A stretch of 63,864 nt of DNA from JAJISK01 sp046759185 (GTDB taxonomy: Archaea > Thermoplasmatota > Thermoplasmata > RBG-16-68-12 > JAJISG01): assembly GCA_046759185.1 (NCBI GenBank), contig JBHIBO010000010.1:1-63864 (forward strand), in the 5' to 3' direction. The position numbers and the translations under genes were made by a program. The notes beneath the pieces are model-generated. The model made no database searches and was not told the origin of the DNA. It saw only the letters and a program-made list of their open reading frames with translations. This document shows, one piece after another, positions 25,627 to 33,988 of this stretch (positions are counted from its first letter, which is position 1; each line of letters starts with the position of its first letter).

Positions 25627-26169
25627 GTGACCCTGGCCGGCGTGTCTGAGAAACGCATCCCCATCCCCGAGGGCGTGGTGGTGGAGATCGAGGCGGGGAC
25701 CGTAACCGTCCGTAAGGGCGAGGTCCGGCTGTCCCGATCCCTGGACCACCCCCGGGTCCAGCTGCGACGGGAGGGCGCGGAGATCCTGGTGGAGAGCCGC
25801 CTGCCCCGAAAGCAGGAAAAAGCCCTCGTCGGCACCTACGCCTCCCACGTCCGGAACATGGTGCGGGGCGTGACGGACGGGTTCACGTACACGATGAAGG
25901 TAGTCTACGCCCACTTCCCCGTCAAGGTCTCCGTCCAGGGAGACGCCATCGTCATCGAAAACTTCCTGGGCGAACGTCATCCTCGGCGGGCGGCCATCCG
26001 TGGCCCCACCCAGGTGGAGGTCAAGGGGGATACCCTCTACATCCGTGGGCCCGACCTGGAGTCCGTCGGTCAGACAGCGGCTAACGTGGAGCAGGTGACC
26101 CGCATCAAACGCAAGGACCCGCGGGTCTTCCAGGACGGCATCTACCTCGTGAGCAAGGAGGAGGCGTAG
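25627..26169 (+). CDS. rpl6: Ribosomal protein L6 (uL6)
   Basis: 180 residues from GTG 25627. Two L6 repeats are visible; the second contains VKVSVQGDAIVIENFLGE. Its stop is directly followed by the L32e ATG. Confidence 0.95.
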   Translation: MTLAGVSEKRIPIPEGVVVEIEAGTVTVRKGEVRLSRSLDHPRVQLRREGAEILVESRLPRKQEKALVGTYASHVRNMVRGVTDGFTYTMKVVYAHFPVKVSVQGDAIVIENFLGERHPRRAAIRGPTQVEVKGDTLYIRGPDLESVGQTAANVEQVTRIKRKDPRVFQDGIYLVSKEEA

Positions 26170-26763
26170 ATGAGCCCGGACCTCCCCACGCGAACGGAGA
26201 TTCGGAAGGCCCGGAAGGCGGAACTGCAGGCATGGGCCCGGGAGTTCGGCCTGGACGAGGAGGGGCTGGTGGCGGAACTCCGCGAGCGGCTCCTGGCCCA
26301 CATCGAGGAGGAAGAGGAGGCAGAAGAGCTCGAGATCTTCGAAGAGGAGGTCTACGCGTCTCGGCCCAAGCCGATCCTCCCCGAGACGGTTCGGGCGGCG
26401 ATGGTCGAGCGGGCGATGCAGCGAGCCCATAGGCCCGCCTTTCGACGGCAGGAGTGGTTTCGCTACAAGCGGCTCGGAGACGCCTGGAGACGGCCCCGGG
26501 GCCATCACTCCAAGCTCCGACGTCGGAAGGGGTATCGGCCGCCGCTCCCTTCCGCCGGTCATCGAGGCCCCCGGTGGGCACGGGGTCTCCACCCTTCCGG
26601 GTTCAAGGAGGTTCTCGTGCATCGACCCGCGGAACTGGACACCCTGAATCCCGAGACCCAGGCCGCGCGGATCGCCCACTCCGTCGGGACGCGCAAGCGC
26701 GTCTCCATCCAAGAACGCGCCGACGAGCTCGGCATCCGTGTCCTCAACCGGGTGGTTGAATGA
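26170..26763 (+). CDS. rpl32e: Ribosomal protein L32e (eL32) with N-terminal SAP-like extension
   Basis: 197 residues. The L32e core begins near residue 90 (RPAFRRQEWFRYKRLG) and continues with RRPRGHHSKLRRRKGYRP. The first 45 residues are a SAP-like module (IRKARKAELQAWAREFGLD, then LVAELRERLLAHI), followed by an acidic Glu-rich linker. The module aligns over its whole length with the extension of L4 in this operon. Some archaea, such as haloarchaea, have an unrelated N-terminal extension on L32e. The TGA overlaps the L19e ATG. Confidence 0.95.
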   Translation: MSPDLPTRTEIRKARKAELQAWAREFGLDEEGLVAELRERLLAHIEEEEEAEELEIFEEEVYASRPKPILPETVRAAMVERAMQRAHRPAFRRQEWFRYKRLGDAWRRPRGHHSKLRRRKGYRPPLPSAGHRGPRWARGLHPSGFKEVLVHRPAELDTLNPETQAARIAHSVGTRKRVSIQERADELGIRVLNRVVE

Positions 26764-27218
26764 ACCTGACCAACCAGCGCCGGATGGCAGCCGACATCCT
26801 CAAGTGCGGCGCCCACAGGGTCTGGATCGATCCCAATCGGATGGACGAGGTGGCCGACGCCATCACCCGGGACGACGTGCGGGCTGTCATCTCAGCCGGC
26901 CTCGTTCGGAAGCTGCCCGTCGCGGGACAATCCCGAGGGCGGACGCGCTACATGGCCCGGCAGCGCCGCAAGGGACGGCGCCGAGGTCCGGGGCGCCGAA
27001 AGGGCGCGCGCGGGGCGCGGGATCCCAAGAAGCGGCGGTGGATCCGGACGATTCGGGCCCAGCGGGACGTCCTCAGAGGGTATCGCGACGACGGTCGGTT
27101 GGCCCCGGGAGATTACCGCCGGCTCTACCTCCGGGCGAAGGGGGGCATGTACCGGAGCCGGAGCCACCTGGAGCAGCAGTTGCAGGCCGAGGGTGTCCTG
27201 CGGGAGAAGGGCAAATGA
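26760..27218 (+). CDS. rpl19e: Ribosomal protein L19e (eL19)
   Basis: 152 residues. Starts MNLTNQRRMAADILKCGAHR and has WIDPNRMDEVADAITRDDVR, then the very basic helix region. Overlaps both neighbours by ATGA. Confidence 0.96.
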   Translation: MNLTNQRRMAADILKCGAHRVWIDPNRMDEVADAITRDDVRAVISAGLVRKLPVAGQSRGRTRYMARQRRKGRRRGPGRRKGARGARDPKKRRWIRTIRAQRDVLRGYRDDGRLAPGDYRRLYLRAKGGMYRSRSHLEQQLQAEGVLREKGK

Positions 27219-27715
27219 CCCGAGGACCGCGGCAGCACGTGCCCTTCCGGCGACGAAGGCAAGGCCGCACCAACTATCGGAAGCGCCTCGCCCTGCTCAA
27301 GTCCGAGAAGCCTCGTCTGGTCGTTCGCAAGACCTTGTCGGGGACGATCATCCAGTTTGTCCGCTTTCACCCCTCGGGCGATCAGGTGGTGGCCTCGGCA
27401 ACCGCACGAGAACTCCGGAAGTACGGTTGGAAGGGCCACACCGGAAATGTGCCGGCGGCGTATCTGACGGGCTACCTTGCGGGGCGACGTGCGATGGCAG
27501 CGAGAATCAAGGAGGCCGTCCCGGACATCGGGCTTCATCCCCCGACCCGGGGGAACCGGGTCTTCGCCGCCCTCCAGGGGGCCCGGGACGCGGGCGTCGC
27601 AGTGCCGGGGGATGAGGAGATCGTCCCGGACGAAGCCCGGCGTCGCGGAGAGCACTTGGGTACGGGACCCAGCCCGGCCGTGGACGAGGTCAAGGCGAAG
27701 GTGGAAGCGACATGA
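27215..27715 (+). CDS. rpl18: Ribosomal protein L18 (uL18)
   Basis: 166 residues from ATG 27215. FRRRRQGRTNYRKRLALLKS and RLVVRKT are diagnostic of archaeal L18, which binds 5S rRNA. Overlaps S5 by 4 bases. Confidence 0.95.
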   Translation: MTRGPRQHVPFRRRRQGRTNYRKRLALLKSEKPRLVVRKTLSGTIIQFVRFHPSGDQVVASATARELRKYGWKGHTGNVPAAYLTGYLAGRRAMAARIKEAVPDIGLHPPTRGNRVFAALQGARDAGVAVPGDEEIVPDEARRRGEHLGTGPSPAVDEVKAKVEAT

Positions 27716-28575
27716 GACGGAGAAGACGTGGACCGCCACCCCGACGGCAACAGGGTCGATGGGACCGACTCGATGAATGGCTGCCCAAGACGGGACTCGG
27801 AAAGCGCGTGCTTCGAGGCGAAATCACGAGCATGGGCCAGGCGCTACGCTCCGGTCTGCCGCTTCGAGAGCACGAGATTGTCGACTACTTACTGCCTGAG
27901 TTGGACGACGAGGTCCTCGACGTGAACATGGTGCAGCGGATGACCGACTCAGGTCGACGCATCGGGTTCGTCATCACGGTGGTCGTGGGCAACAACGACG
28001 GGTACGTGGGCGTGGGGCGGCTGCGGGGCCGCGAGGTCGGGCCGGCGATCCGGAAGACCATCGACAGCGCCAAGCTAAACATCGTCGAGGTGAAGCGGGG
28101 CTGCGGTTCCTGGGAGTGCGGATGCTTCACCCCCCATACCCTTCCCTTCAAAGTCGTGGGACGGAGTGGGTCGGTCGAGCTGACCCTGAAGCCGGCACCG
28201 CAAGGAGTGGGCCTGGCTCTGGCCGGCGTGGCGAAGAGCGTGGTGCGCCTCTCCGGCATCAAGGACGCTTGGGGGTTCGCCCGGGGTCACACGAAGACGA
28301 CCGTGAACTACGCCTTCGCGGCCGCCGATGCCCTCCGACAGACGATGGAGTACAAGGTAACGCCCGAACAGGCCGCGCGCCTCCACATCCTCTCCGGACC
28401 GGTGGTCCCTATCGAGGTGAACCTGGCCGAGGTCCAGGCGGAGATCGCGGCTGCGGCCGCGGCGCAGGTGGTTGAGGCGGCCGGGGAAGCCGGGGAAGAG
28501 GCGGCCAAGAGCGAAGCGCCACCGGCCAAGGCGCCCGAGGCCCCGCCGGAAGACGAGGGAGGGAAGACGGAGTGA
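27712..28575 (+). CDS. rps5: Ribosomal protein S5 (uS5) with acidic/Ala-rich tail
   Basis: 287 residues, longer than the usual archaeal 200-230. The core has GRRIGFVITVVVGNNDGYVGVG and the C-terminal S5 domain. The last 55 residues (from about 232) are an Ala/Glu/Pro-rich low-complexity tail, reminiscent of the acidic part of the S3 tail. Confidence 0.95.
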   Translation: MRRRRRGPPPRRQQGRWDRLDEWLPKTGLGKRVLRGEITSMGQALRSGLPLREHEIVDYLLPELDDEVLDVNMVQRMTDSGRRIGFVITVVVGNNDGYVGVGRLRGREVGPAIRKTIDSAKLNIVEVKRGCGSWECGCFTPHTLPFKVVGRSGSVELTLKPAPQGVGLALAGVAKSVVRLSGIKDAWGFARGHTKTTVNYAFAAADALRQTMEYKVTPEQAARLHILSGPVVPIEVNLAEVQAEIAAAAAAQVVEAAGEAGEEAAKSEAPPAKAPEAPPEDEGGKTE

Positions 28576-29036
28576 GCGTTGCCGCCGTGCGTGTGCGCGG
28601 AGGGGTGCGGGTCCGCAAGGACATCGCCGACACCCTTAGGATGCTCCGTTTGCACCGCCCCAACCATTGCGTGGTCGTCCCCCGTCGAGACACCTACCTA
28701 GGCATGTTGCAGAAGGCGAAGGACTTCATCACGTGGGGCGAGGTCGACGGAGAGGTGCTCACCCAGCTTCTCGCGAACCGGGGACGCAGGGTCGGGGACA
28801 AACCCCTGACCGAGGCGCACGTCAAAGAGCTGGGCTACAGATCCATCACCGCCCTGGCGGAGGCCATCCAAGAAGGGAAGGTGGACCTGCAGGGCCTGGA
28901 CGACGTGAAGCCCGTCTTTCGCCTCAGTCCCCCCCGGAAGGGCTACGAGGGCGTGAAACGCTCGTTCCGAGAGGGCGGGGCCCTGGGAGACCGTGGCCCG
29001 GCCATCAATGAGCTTCTGCTGCGCATGATGGGGTGA
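28572..29036 (+). CDS. rpl30: Ribosomal protein L30 (uL30)
   Basis: 154 residues from GTG 28572, overlapping the S5 stop. VRVRGGVRVRKDIADTLRML and HCVVVPRRDTYLGMLQKAKDF are characteristic of the long archaeal/eukaryotic L30 (L7e family). Confidence 0.95.
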   Translation: MSVAAVRVRGGVRVRKDIADTLRMLRLHRPNHCVVVPRRDTYLGMLQKAKDFITWGEVDGEVLTQLLANRGRRVGDKPLTEAHVKELGYRSITALAEAIQEGKVDLQGLDDVKPVFRLSPPRKGYEGVKRSFREGGALGDRGPAINELLLRMMG

Positions 29037-29040
29037 AAGG

Positions 29041-29475
29041 ATGGGCCGCACGCGAAGGAAACGGGGTCAACGGACCCACGGTCGCGGCCAAAAGGCCGGG
29101 CGCGGCAAGGGGAAGCGAGGGGGTCACGGCCAGGCCGGCCTCCTGAAGCATAAGTGGAAGTGGGTCGTGAAGCACGATCCGGAGCACTTTGGGCAATATG
29201 GCTTTAAGAGGCACGCTGCTTCCCCGCCCGCCAGAAGGGCGATCAACCTGGAGGATCTCGAGCACGCCTTGGATGGGCTCGTCGAACGGGGCGTGGCGAA
29301 GAAGGAAGGTACGGGCTATCGCGTGGACCTGTCGGCCGCCGGCTACGCCAAGCTGCTGGGCCGGGGTTCCGTGGGCGTCCCCCTGAAGGTCGTCGTTCCC
29401 GCTGCCACGGCGAAGGCCGTGGAGAAGGTGAAGGCGGCGGGGGGCCAGGTGATCCCTCACGTGGAAGAGGAATAG
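29041..29475 (+). CDS. rpl15: Ribosomal protein L15 (uL15)
   Basis: 144 residues. The Gly/Arg-rich N-terminus (RTHGRGQKAGRGKGKRGGHG) and the C-terminal KVKAAGGQVI segment are typical. Immediately precedes secY, the standard archaeal order. Confidence 0.95.
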   Translation: MGRTRRKRGQRTHGRGQKAGRGKGKRGGHGQAGLLKHKWKWVVKHDPEHFGQYGFKRHAASPPARRAINLEDLEHALDGLVERGVAKKEGTGYRVDLSAAGYAKLLGRGSVGVPLKVVVPAATAKAVEKVKAAGGQVIPHVEEE

Positions 29476-29478
29476 GCC

Positions 29479-31065
29479 GTGTTTGGCAGGGAGGCAGGGA
29501 AGAGCTACCTCTACAAGCTGAGGCCCATCACCGACAGGCTCCCCTCGGTCACCCGGCCGGAGGGGCACGTCCACTTCCGGACGAAAATGCTCTGGGTCCT
29601 CTTCATCCTCATCATCTATTTCGTCCTCACCAACGTCTTCATCTACGGGCTGGATCATACCCAGACCCTCGACTTTTTCGCGAGCCTGCGAGCCATCCTG
29701 GCAGGGGCCCAGGGTTCCATTGTCCACTTAGGCATCGGACCCATCGTCACGGCTTCTATCATCCTGCAGCTCTTCGTGGGTGCGAAGATCATCCGTCTCG
29801 ACCTCCGGAACGAGGAGGATAAGGCCGTCTACCAGGGAACCCAGAAGCTCCTCGTCCTCGTTATGATCGTGGTCGAGTCCGTTCCCCAGGTCTTCGGCTT
29901 TCTCCGTCCCTCCTCTGCCTTCGTGGCGACCCTCGACGGTTTCATCGCGGGCAACGGGCTCTTGCTGGCGAATACGATCATCATCATCCAGCTCTTCGTT
30001 GGGAGCTACCTCATCTTCCTCATGGACGAGGTGGTATCCAAGTGGGGCATTGGGAGTGGTATCTCCCTCTTCATCGCGGCCGGAGTAGCGCAGGCCATCT
30101 TCACGGGGACCTTCAACTGGATGCCGTCCCAGGCGGGCGGTCCCCCTGCCGGGACGGTGCCCAAAACCCTCTACTTCCTCAACACAATGAGCGCTCAGGA
30201 GATCCTCGGCGGAGGGTACGAGGTCATCCTCCTTCGGACGCCCAATCCCCTCGTGGCCCTCGTGGCGACCATCGTCATCTTCCTCCTGGTGGCGTACTTC
30301 GAATCGACCCGGATGGAGTTGCCTCTCGCCCACGGCCAGGCCCGGGGAGCCCGAGGAAGGTACCCCATCAAGCTGATCTACGCCTCCGTCCTCCCGGTCA
30401 TTTTCGTCTCGGCTATCCTGGCCAACATCAGTATGTTCTCGCTCCTCTTCTGGCAGCACCCCGAGTGGCCCTTGGTGGGGGGCCAGTACTGGATCGGGGC
30501 ATACCCCGGCCCCGGCCATGACCTCGTGCAGCGTGGTATCATACGGCCCACCACCGCCATCGGCGGCATCGCCTTCTACACTTCCACGATCAATGGACTG
30601 CAAGATTGGCTCCTGCCCATGATTGCGCCGGCCCGCTACGGAGCCGTCTTCGCGGCCTTCGACAAGTCCTCTTTACAGGTCTTCCTTCACGTCATCGTAT
30701 ACGTGGCCATCTTCATCATCGGAGCCATCATCTTCTCCATTTTCTGGATTGAGACGACGGGCATGGGACCCGAGGGCGTGGCCAAACAGATCGAGTCGGG
30801 GGGGATGCAAATCCCGGGCTTCCGACGCGATCCCCGCGTCCTGCAGCGGATCCTGGCGCGGTACATACCGGTCGTCACCATCATCGGCGGCGCCTTGGTC
30901 GGGGTCTTGGCTGTCGGATCCGACCTCTTCGGGACCGTGGGGAATGTAAGCGGGACCGGGGTCTTGTTAGCCGTAGGCATCTTGATCCAGTTCTACGAGG
31001 CCATCGGGCGGGAGCAGATGATGGAGATGCATCCGATCCTGCGAAGCTTCTTCGGTGGCGGGTGA
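29479..31065 (+). CDS. secY: Protein translocase subunit SecY
   Basis: 528 residues from GTG 29479, with ten hydrophobic helices. Recognisable parts are the plug-side start of helix 2 (GSIVHLGIGPIVTASIILQL), ESTRMELPLAHG in the cytoplasmic loop and the C-terminal LAVGILIQFYEAIGREQMMEM. Forms the channel with SecE and Sec61-beta, which are not in this window. Last gene of the operon. Confidence 0.96.
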   Translation: MFGREAGKSYLYKLRPITDRLPSVTRPEGHVHFRTKMLWVLFILIIYFVLTNVFIYGLDHTQTLDFFASLRAILAGAQGSIVHLGIGPIVTASIILQLFVGAKIIRLDLRNEEDKAVYQGTQKLLVLVMIVVESVPQVFGFLRPSSAFVATLDGFIAGNGLLLANTIIIIQLFVGSYLIFLMDEVVSKWGIGSGISLFIAAGVAQAIFTGTFNWMPSQAGGPPAGTVPKTLYFLNTMSAQEILGGGYEVILLRTPNPLVALVATIVIFLLVAYFESTRMELPLAHGQARGARGRYPIKLIYASVLPVIFVSAILANISMFSLLFWQHPEWPLVGGQYWIGAYPGPGHDLVQRGIIRPTTAIGGIAFYTSTINGLQDWLLPMIAPARYGAVFAAFDKSSLQVFLHVIVYVAIFIIGAIIFSIFWIETTGMGPEGVAKQIESGGMQIPGFRRDPRVLQRILARYIPVVTIIGGALVGVLAVGSDLFGTVGNVSGTGVLLAVGILIQFYEAIGREQMMEMHPILRSFFGGG

Positions 31066-31126
31066 CGCATCCTTCACGGTAGGGTTAGCCTTGGAGTGCT
31101 ACAGACCCGTCCGCGGGCGATACAGA

Positions 31127-31609
31127 CTAGTCAAGAAGTTTGCTCTTCGCGGCCGCGAACTCCTGTTCTGTCAGAAGTCCTTGACTGTAAAGAGCGCCAA
31201 GCCGCTCCAGTTCTGAGAGGAGATCCACAGTTCCGGCTTCAGGCCCCGATGGTGATGGAGCGAGAATCGCAGATCTGGCTTTGAATTCCTCCACTTCACT
31301 CTCCAGAGTTGATTCGACGTTCTTTCTAACCCCCTCGTGCGGTGCTAGAAGGCTCATCTCGTAGGTTATCACAGCCGCAGAACGGTTCGACCCTTTTTCG
31401 CTGACGAGTATTGATATCTCGTTCCAAAGCTTCCGAGGTTCCCTGAACGTCATCGCTAGTCGAGATCCCCGCCTGAGTAGCGCTCTATCGTCGCCCATAT
31501 CGACAACCTTTGCCGGAACAACCACCTTCTGATAGTAGTCGACCAGCTTGCTGAGGAGATTACCGGCGGGCTCACTTGATTCAACAGTGAAGGTGAACTT
31601 GAATGTCAC
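31127..31609 (-). CDS. Uncharacterised protein with C-terminal SHOCT domain
   Basis: About 160 residues from GTG 31609 (MTFKFTFTVESSEPAGN); an open frame reaches a GTG at 31675, but the extra residues look non-coding. The last 32 residues (DLLSELERLGALYSQGLLTEQEFAAAKSKLL) form a SHOCT motif, a short C-terminal helical unit thought to aid oligomerisation or targeting. The N-terminal 110 residues are not recognised. Base composition is clearly more AT-rich than the adjoining operon, which suggests an accessory or transferred gene. Confidence 0.6.
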   Translation of the reverse strand: MTFKFTFTVESSEPAGNLLSKLVDYYQKVVVPAKVVDMGDDRALLRRGSRLAMTFREPRKLWNEISILVSEKGSNRSAAVITYEMSLLAPHEGVRKNVESTLESEVEEFKARSAILAPSPSGPEAGTVDLLSELERLGALYSQGLLTEQEFAAAKSKLLD

Positions 31610-31727
31610 AAGCTGCTGTATGGCGAGAGGCAATTTGGGTTTTGCGCACCTGAATGAAGTACAACCAGGTCCCACTAGCCCCCATCATAGAGCTTGAAGT
31701 TGACGTTGTAGCATTAGCCGTGAACTG

Positions 31728-31937
31728 CTACACCTCTTGATCCTCTACCTGCCCCGTAGCGTGATACGACCAGTAAGCGCCAAGAACCAGTCCGACTAAA
31801 CCACCCGCAACGGCAAGGACACCTTGCCAGAAGCCACGCCCCACCGTCAGGGCCGCAACAAACAGTACCCCGAGAACGAGGCCGGCACCGGGGGCAATCG
31901 CGATGCCAAATCGCATCCCGAGTTCTGACATTGACAC
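31728..31937 (-). CDS. Small two-helix membrane protein
   Basis: 69 residues with two strongly hydrophobic segments (GIAIAPGAGLVLGVLFVAAL and GVLAVAGGLVGLVLGAYWSY) and a polar tail ending EDQEV. Composition is convincing for an inner-membrane hairpin, but no family is recognised. It shares strand and AT-richness with the SHOCT gene. Confidence 0.55.
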   Translation of the reverse strand: MSMSELGMRFGIAIAPGAGLVLGVLFVAALTVGRGFWQGVLAVAGGLVGLVLGAYWSYHATGQVEDQEV

Positions 31938-32053
31938 CGAGAAATGCTCGTCATCGGATAAGAGTTAGTTCGCGCTCAATGCGACGGTCGTGGCATTAGC
32001 CCTGGAATGTGCCGCACCCTCCGAAGCAAAGCCCTATTTGAGGGATGCCCTGA

Positions 32054-32536
32054 TTGCGCCAACCAGGTGATGCTACGGTCGCACGACCTCCATGGCCCCG
32101 GCCGATCGCGATATGCGTCTTCCGAAAGGACGACATGATCTTCGTCCTGGAGGGGCAGGACACCCACAAGGACGAGACCTTCTATCGGCCCCTCGGCGGC
32201 ACCATTGAATTCGGCGAGCTTGCCCGCCAGACCGTGGTGCGTGAGCTTCAGGAGGAGATCGGGGCGGAGGTCACGAATCTTCGATTCCTGGGCACCCTGG
32301 AGAATCTCTTTACCTATGAGGGAGAGACCGGACATGAGATCGTCGTCATCTTCGAGGGTGACTTCCTGGACAGGTCCCTCTATGGGGAGGTCGCCATCGA
32401 GGGCCAGGAAGATGGGGGTTTCGCCTTTACGGCAGTCTGGAAGCCACTCACGCTGTTCCGGCAGGGCAAGGCTCCTCTGTATCCCGACGGGCTCCTGGAA
32501 CTCCTCTCAGGGGATGATCCTGCGGATTTCCTGTGA
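32054..32536 (+). CDS. Nudix hydrolase
   Basis: 160 residues from the TTG at 32054. The Nudix box is intact (GGTIEFGELARQTVVREL then QEEIGAE, residues about 54-78), so it should hydrolyse a nucleoside diphosphate linked to another group; the substrate cannot be told. The core begins PRPIAICVFRKDDMIFV at about residue 15. The start is uncertain: a TATA-like CTATTTG at 32034-32040 would put transcription start slightly after the TTG, and no other ATG/GTG/TTG precedes the core. Confidence 0.8.
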   Translation: MRQPGDATVARPPWPRPIAICVFRKDDMIFVLEGQDTHKDETFYRPLGGTIEFGELARQTVVRELQEEIGAEVTNLRFLGTLENLFTYEGETGHEIVVIFEGDFLDRSLYGEVAIEGQEDGGFAFTAVWKPLTLFRQGKAPLYPDGLLELLSGDDPADFL

Positions 32537-32567
32537 GGTCGCCCTGCGACTTTCATCCGATTCTCCC

Positions 32568-33494
32568 TCAGGAACCCGCAGACCCCAGGAGGCGAACCAG
32601 AAGGGACTTCTGCATGTACAGGCGGTTCTCCGCCTGTTCCCAGACGAGGGAGGCGGGTCCGTCGATGACCTCGTCGGTTATCTCGAGACCCCTGTGCGCA
32701 GGGAGGTCGTGCATGACGTGGACATCCCCGGCCGCCCTGGCAACGAGGTCTCGATTGACCTGGTACGGGCGGAAGACCTGCTCGCGCTCCTCTCGCTCCT
32801 CCTCCATCCCCATGGACACCCAAACATCGGTGTAGATGATGTCCGCGCCGCCCACGGCCTCGTTTGGATCCCGAAGGACCTTGACCCAGGACCCGCCCTC
32901 GGACGCCAACCCTTCGGCGGTCTTCAGGATTCCGGCATCCGGTTCGTACCCGGGGGGGGAGGCCACGGCCATATTCATCCCAGTGATTCCGCAGCCGAGG
33001 AGGAGCGAATTGCACACGTTGTTGCCATCGCCCACATAAGCAAGCTTGCGCCCCCGGATTTCACCGAGAGCCTCCCTAATGGTGAAGAGGTCGGAGAGGA
33101 CCTGGGCAGGGTGTTCCAGGTCGTCGAGGCCATTGATGACGGGAACCGACGCGGCCTCCGCGAGGCGGACCACGTCCTCGTGGCGATAGGCGCGGTAGAG
33201 GATGGCGTCCACGAAGCGACTCAGGACGCGGGCCGTGTCCTCCAACGTCTCTCCTCGACCCAGCTGTAAGTCCTGTCGGTTGAGGTACATGGCGGTGCCA
33301 CCCAGTTGGGCCATGCCTACTTCAAAGGAGATGCGGGACCGCGTGCTGGCCTTTTCGAAGAGCATCGCCAGGGTCTTGCCCCTTAGCGTCTCCTCGTATC
33401 TCCCTTCGCGCTGTGCCTCCTTGTGCCGGACAGCCTCGGATAGCAGGCCCTGCAGGTCCTCCGAAGCGTCCGTGACCGAGAGAAGATCGTTCAT
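32568..33494 (-). CDS. argF: Ornithine carbamoyltransferase
   Basis: 308 residues, the normal length. It makes citrulline from ornithine and carbamoyl phosphate. Carbamoyl-phosphate loop STRSR at 50-54, HPAQ at 128-131, GDGNNVCNSLL near 155 and TDVWVSMG near 222 are all OTC-like. The ornithine-binding HCLPAH motif reads HDLPAH at 262-267: the conserved Cys is Asp263, confirmed in the DNA (CAC GAC CTC CCT). The substrate could therefore differ slightly from ornithine; otherwise it is a standard OTC. Single gene, no other arg genes nearby. Confidence 0.87.
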   Translation of the reverse strand: MNDLLSVTDASEDLQGLLSEAVRHKEAQREGRYEETLRGKTLAMLFEKASTRSRISFEVGMAQLGGTAMYLNRQDLQLGRGETLEDTARVLSRFVDAILYRAYRHEDVVRLAEAASVPVINGLDDLEHPAQVLSDLFTIREALGEIRGRKLAYVGDGNNVCNSLLLGCGITGMNMAVASPPGYEPDAGILKTAEGLASEGGSWVKVLRDPNEAVGGADIIYTDVWVSMGMEEEREEREQVFRPYQVNRDLVARAAGDVHVMHDLPAHRGLEITDEVIDGPASLVWEQAENRLYMQKSLLVRLLGSAGS

Positions 33495-33579
33495 GAGAAC
33501 CCCACTCCGTTCATGAGAGAAATCGACTTAAGGGTTCCCTCACGCGAAACCTAAAGCCCTCCATGGACCATCCCCGTGC

Positions 33580-33783
33580 ATGGAGGATCTGAGGGGCGAA
33601 GAGGACCCGGCGCGGGCTGCCCGGAAGCGTCTGGGCATCGGCCTGGGCGTGTTTGGCTTGCTCCTCCTCTTCGGGTCTGCCGCCTCCTTGCGGTTCGTCC
33701 CCACCTCCTGGCAGCTCATCATCCTGAGTTTGATCGCCGTCGCTGCTGCCGTCCTAGTCGTCGCCTACCTCCTCGTGCGCTAG
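33580..33783 (+). CDS. Small membrane protein, two helices
   Basis: 67 residues. A charged N-terminus (EDLRGEEDPARAARKR) precedes two hydrophobic helices (LGVFGLLLLFGSAAS and LIILSLIAVAAAVLVVAYLL) and ends LLVR. Probably a genuine small inner-membrane protein; no family recognised. It ends just before the tRNA-His promoter. Confidence 0.55.
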   Translation: MEDLRGEEDPARAARKRLGIGLGVFGLLLLFGSAASLRFVPTSWQLIILSLIAVAAAVLVVAYLLVR

Positions 33784-33797
33784 CCTCGCCAAAAGGG

Positions 33798-33804
33798 CTT
33801 AAAC
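33798..33804 (+). promoter_or_regulatory. TATA-like box of tRNA-His
   Basis: CTTAAAC centred about 26 bases before G-1 of the tRNA, the standard archaeal spacing. Confidence 0.5.
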
Positions 33805-33826
33805 CTCACGATGGATGGTGGCTCGT

Positions 33827-33927
33827 GGCCGGGATGGGGTAGTGGTTATCCTGGGGGACTGTGGATCCCCTGACCCGGGTTCAATGGGCCTCGACGGACG
33901 TCGGGCCTGAAAATCTCGGTCCCGGCC
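33827..33927 (+). tRNA. tRNA-His (GTG) with a 28-nt intron in the T loop
   Basis: All arms fold. G-1 (33827) faces C73 (33927), the tRNA-His identity pair. Acceptor 33828-33834 pairs with 33920-33926. The anticodon stem GGGGA/TCCCC encloses the loop CTGTGGA with anticodon GTG at 33861-33863. The T stem CCGGG (33875-33879) pairs with CTCGG (33915-33919), but its loop is interrupted. A bulge-helix-bulge fits perfectly: TTCA (33880-33883) pairs with TGAA (33908-33911), with 3-base bulges ATG (33884-33886) and AAT (33912-33914) and an outer GGCC/GGCC helix. Cutting between the second and third bulge bases removes 33886-33913 and leaves the loop TTCAATT. The intron thus sits between positions 59 and 60. 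CCA is not encoded. Confidence 0.9.
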
Positions 33928-33988
33928 CTCCCGCTTCACGTCGGATACATCCCTACCCGTCGGTGGGCGGGCAGCATAGCGCGGAGCC

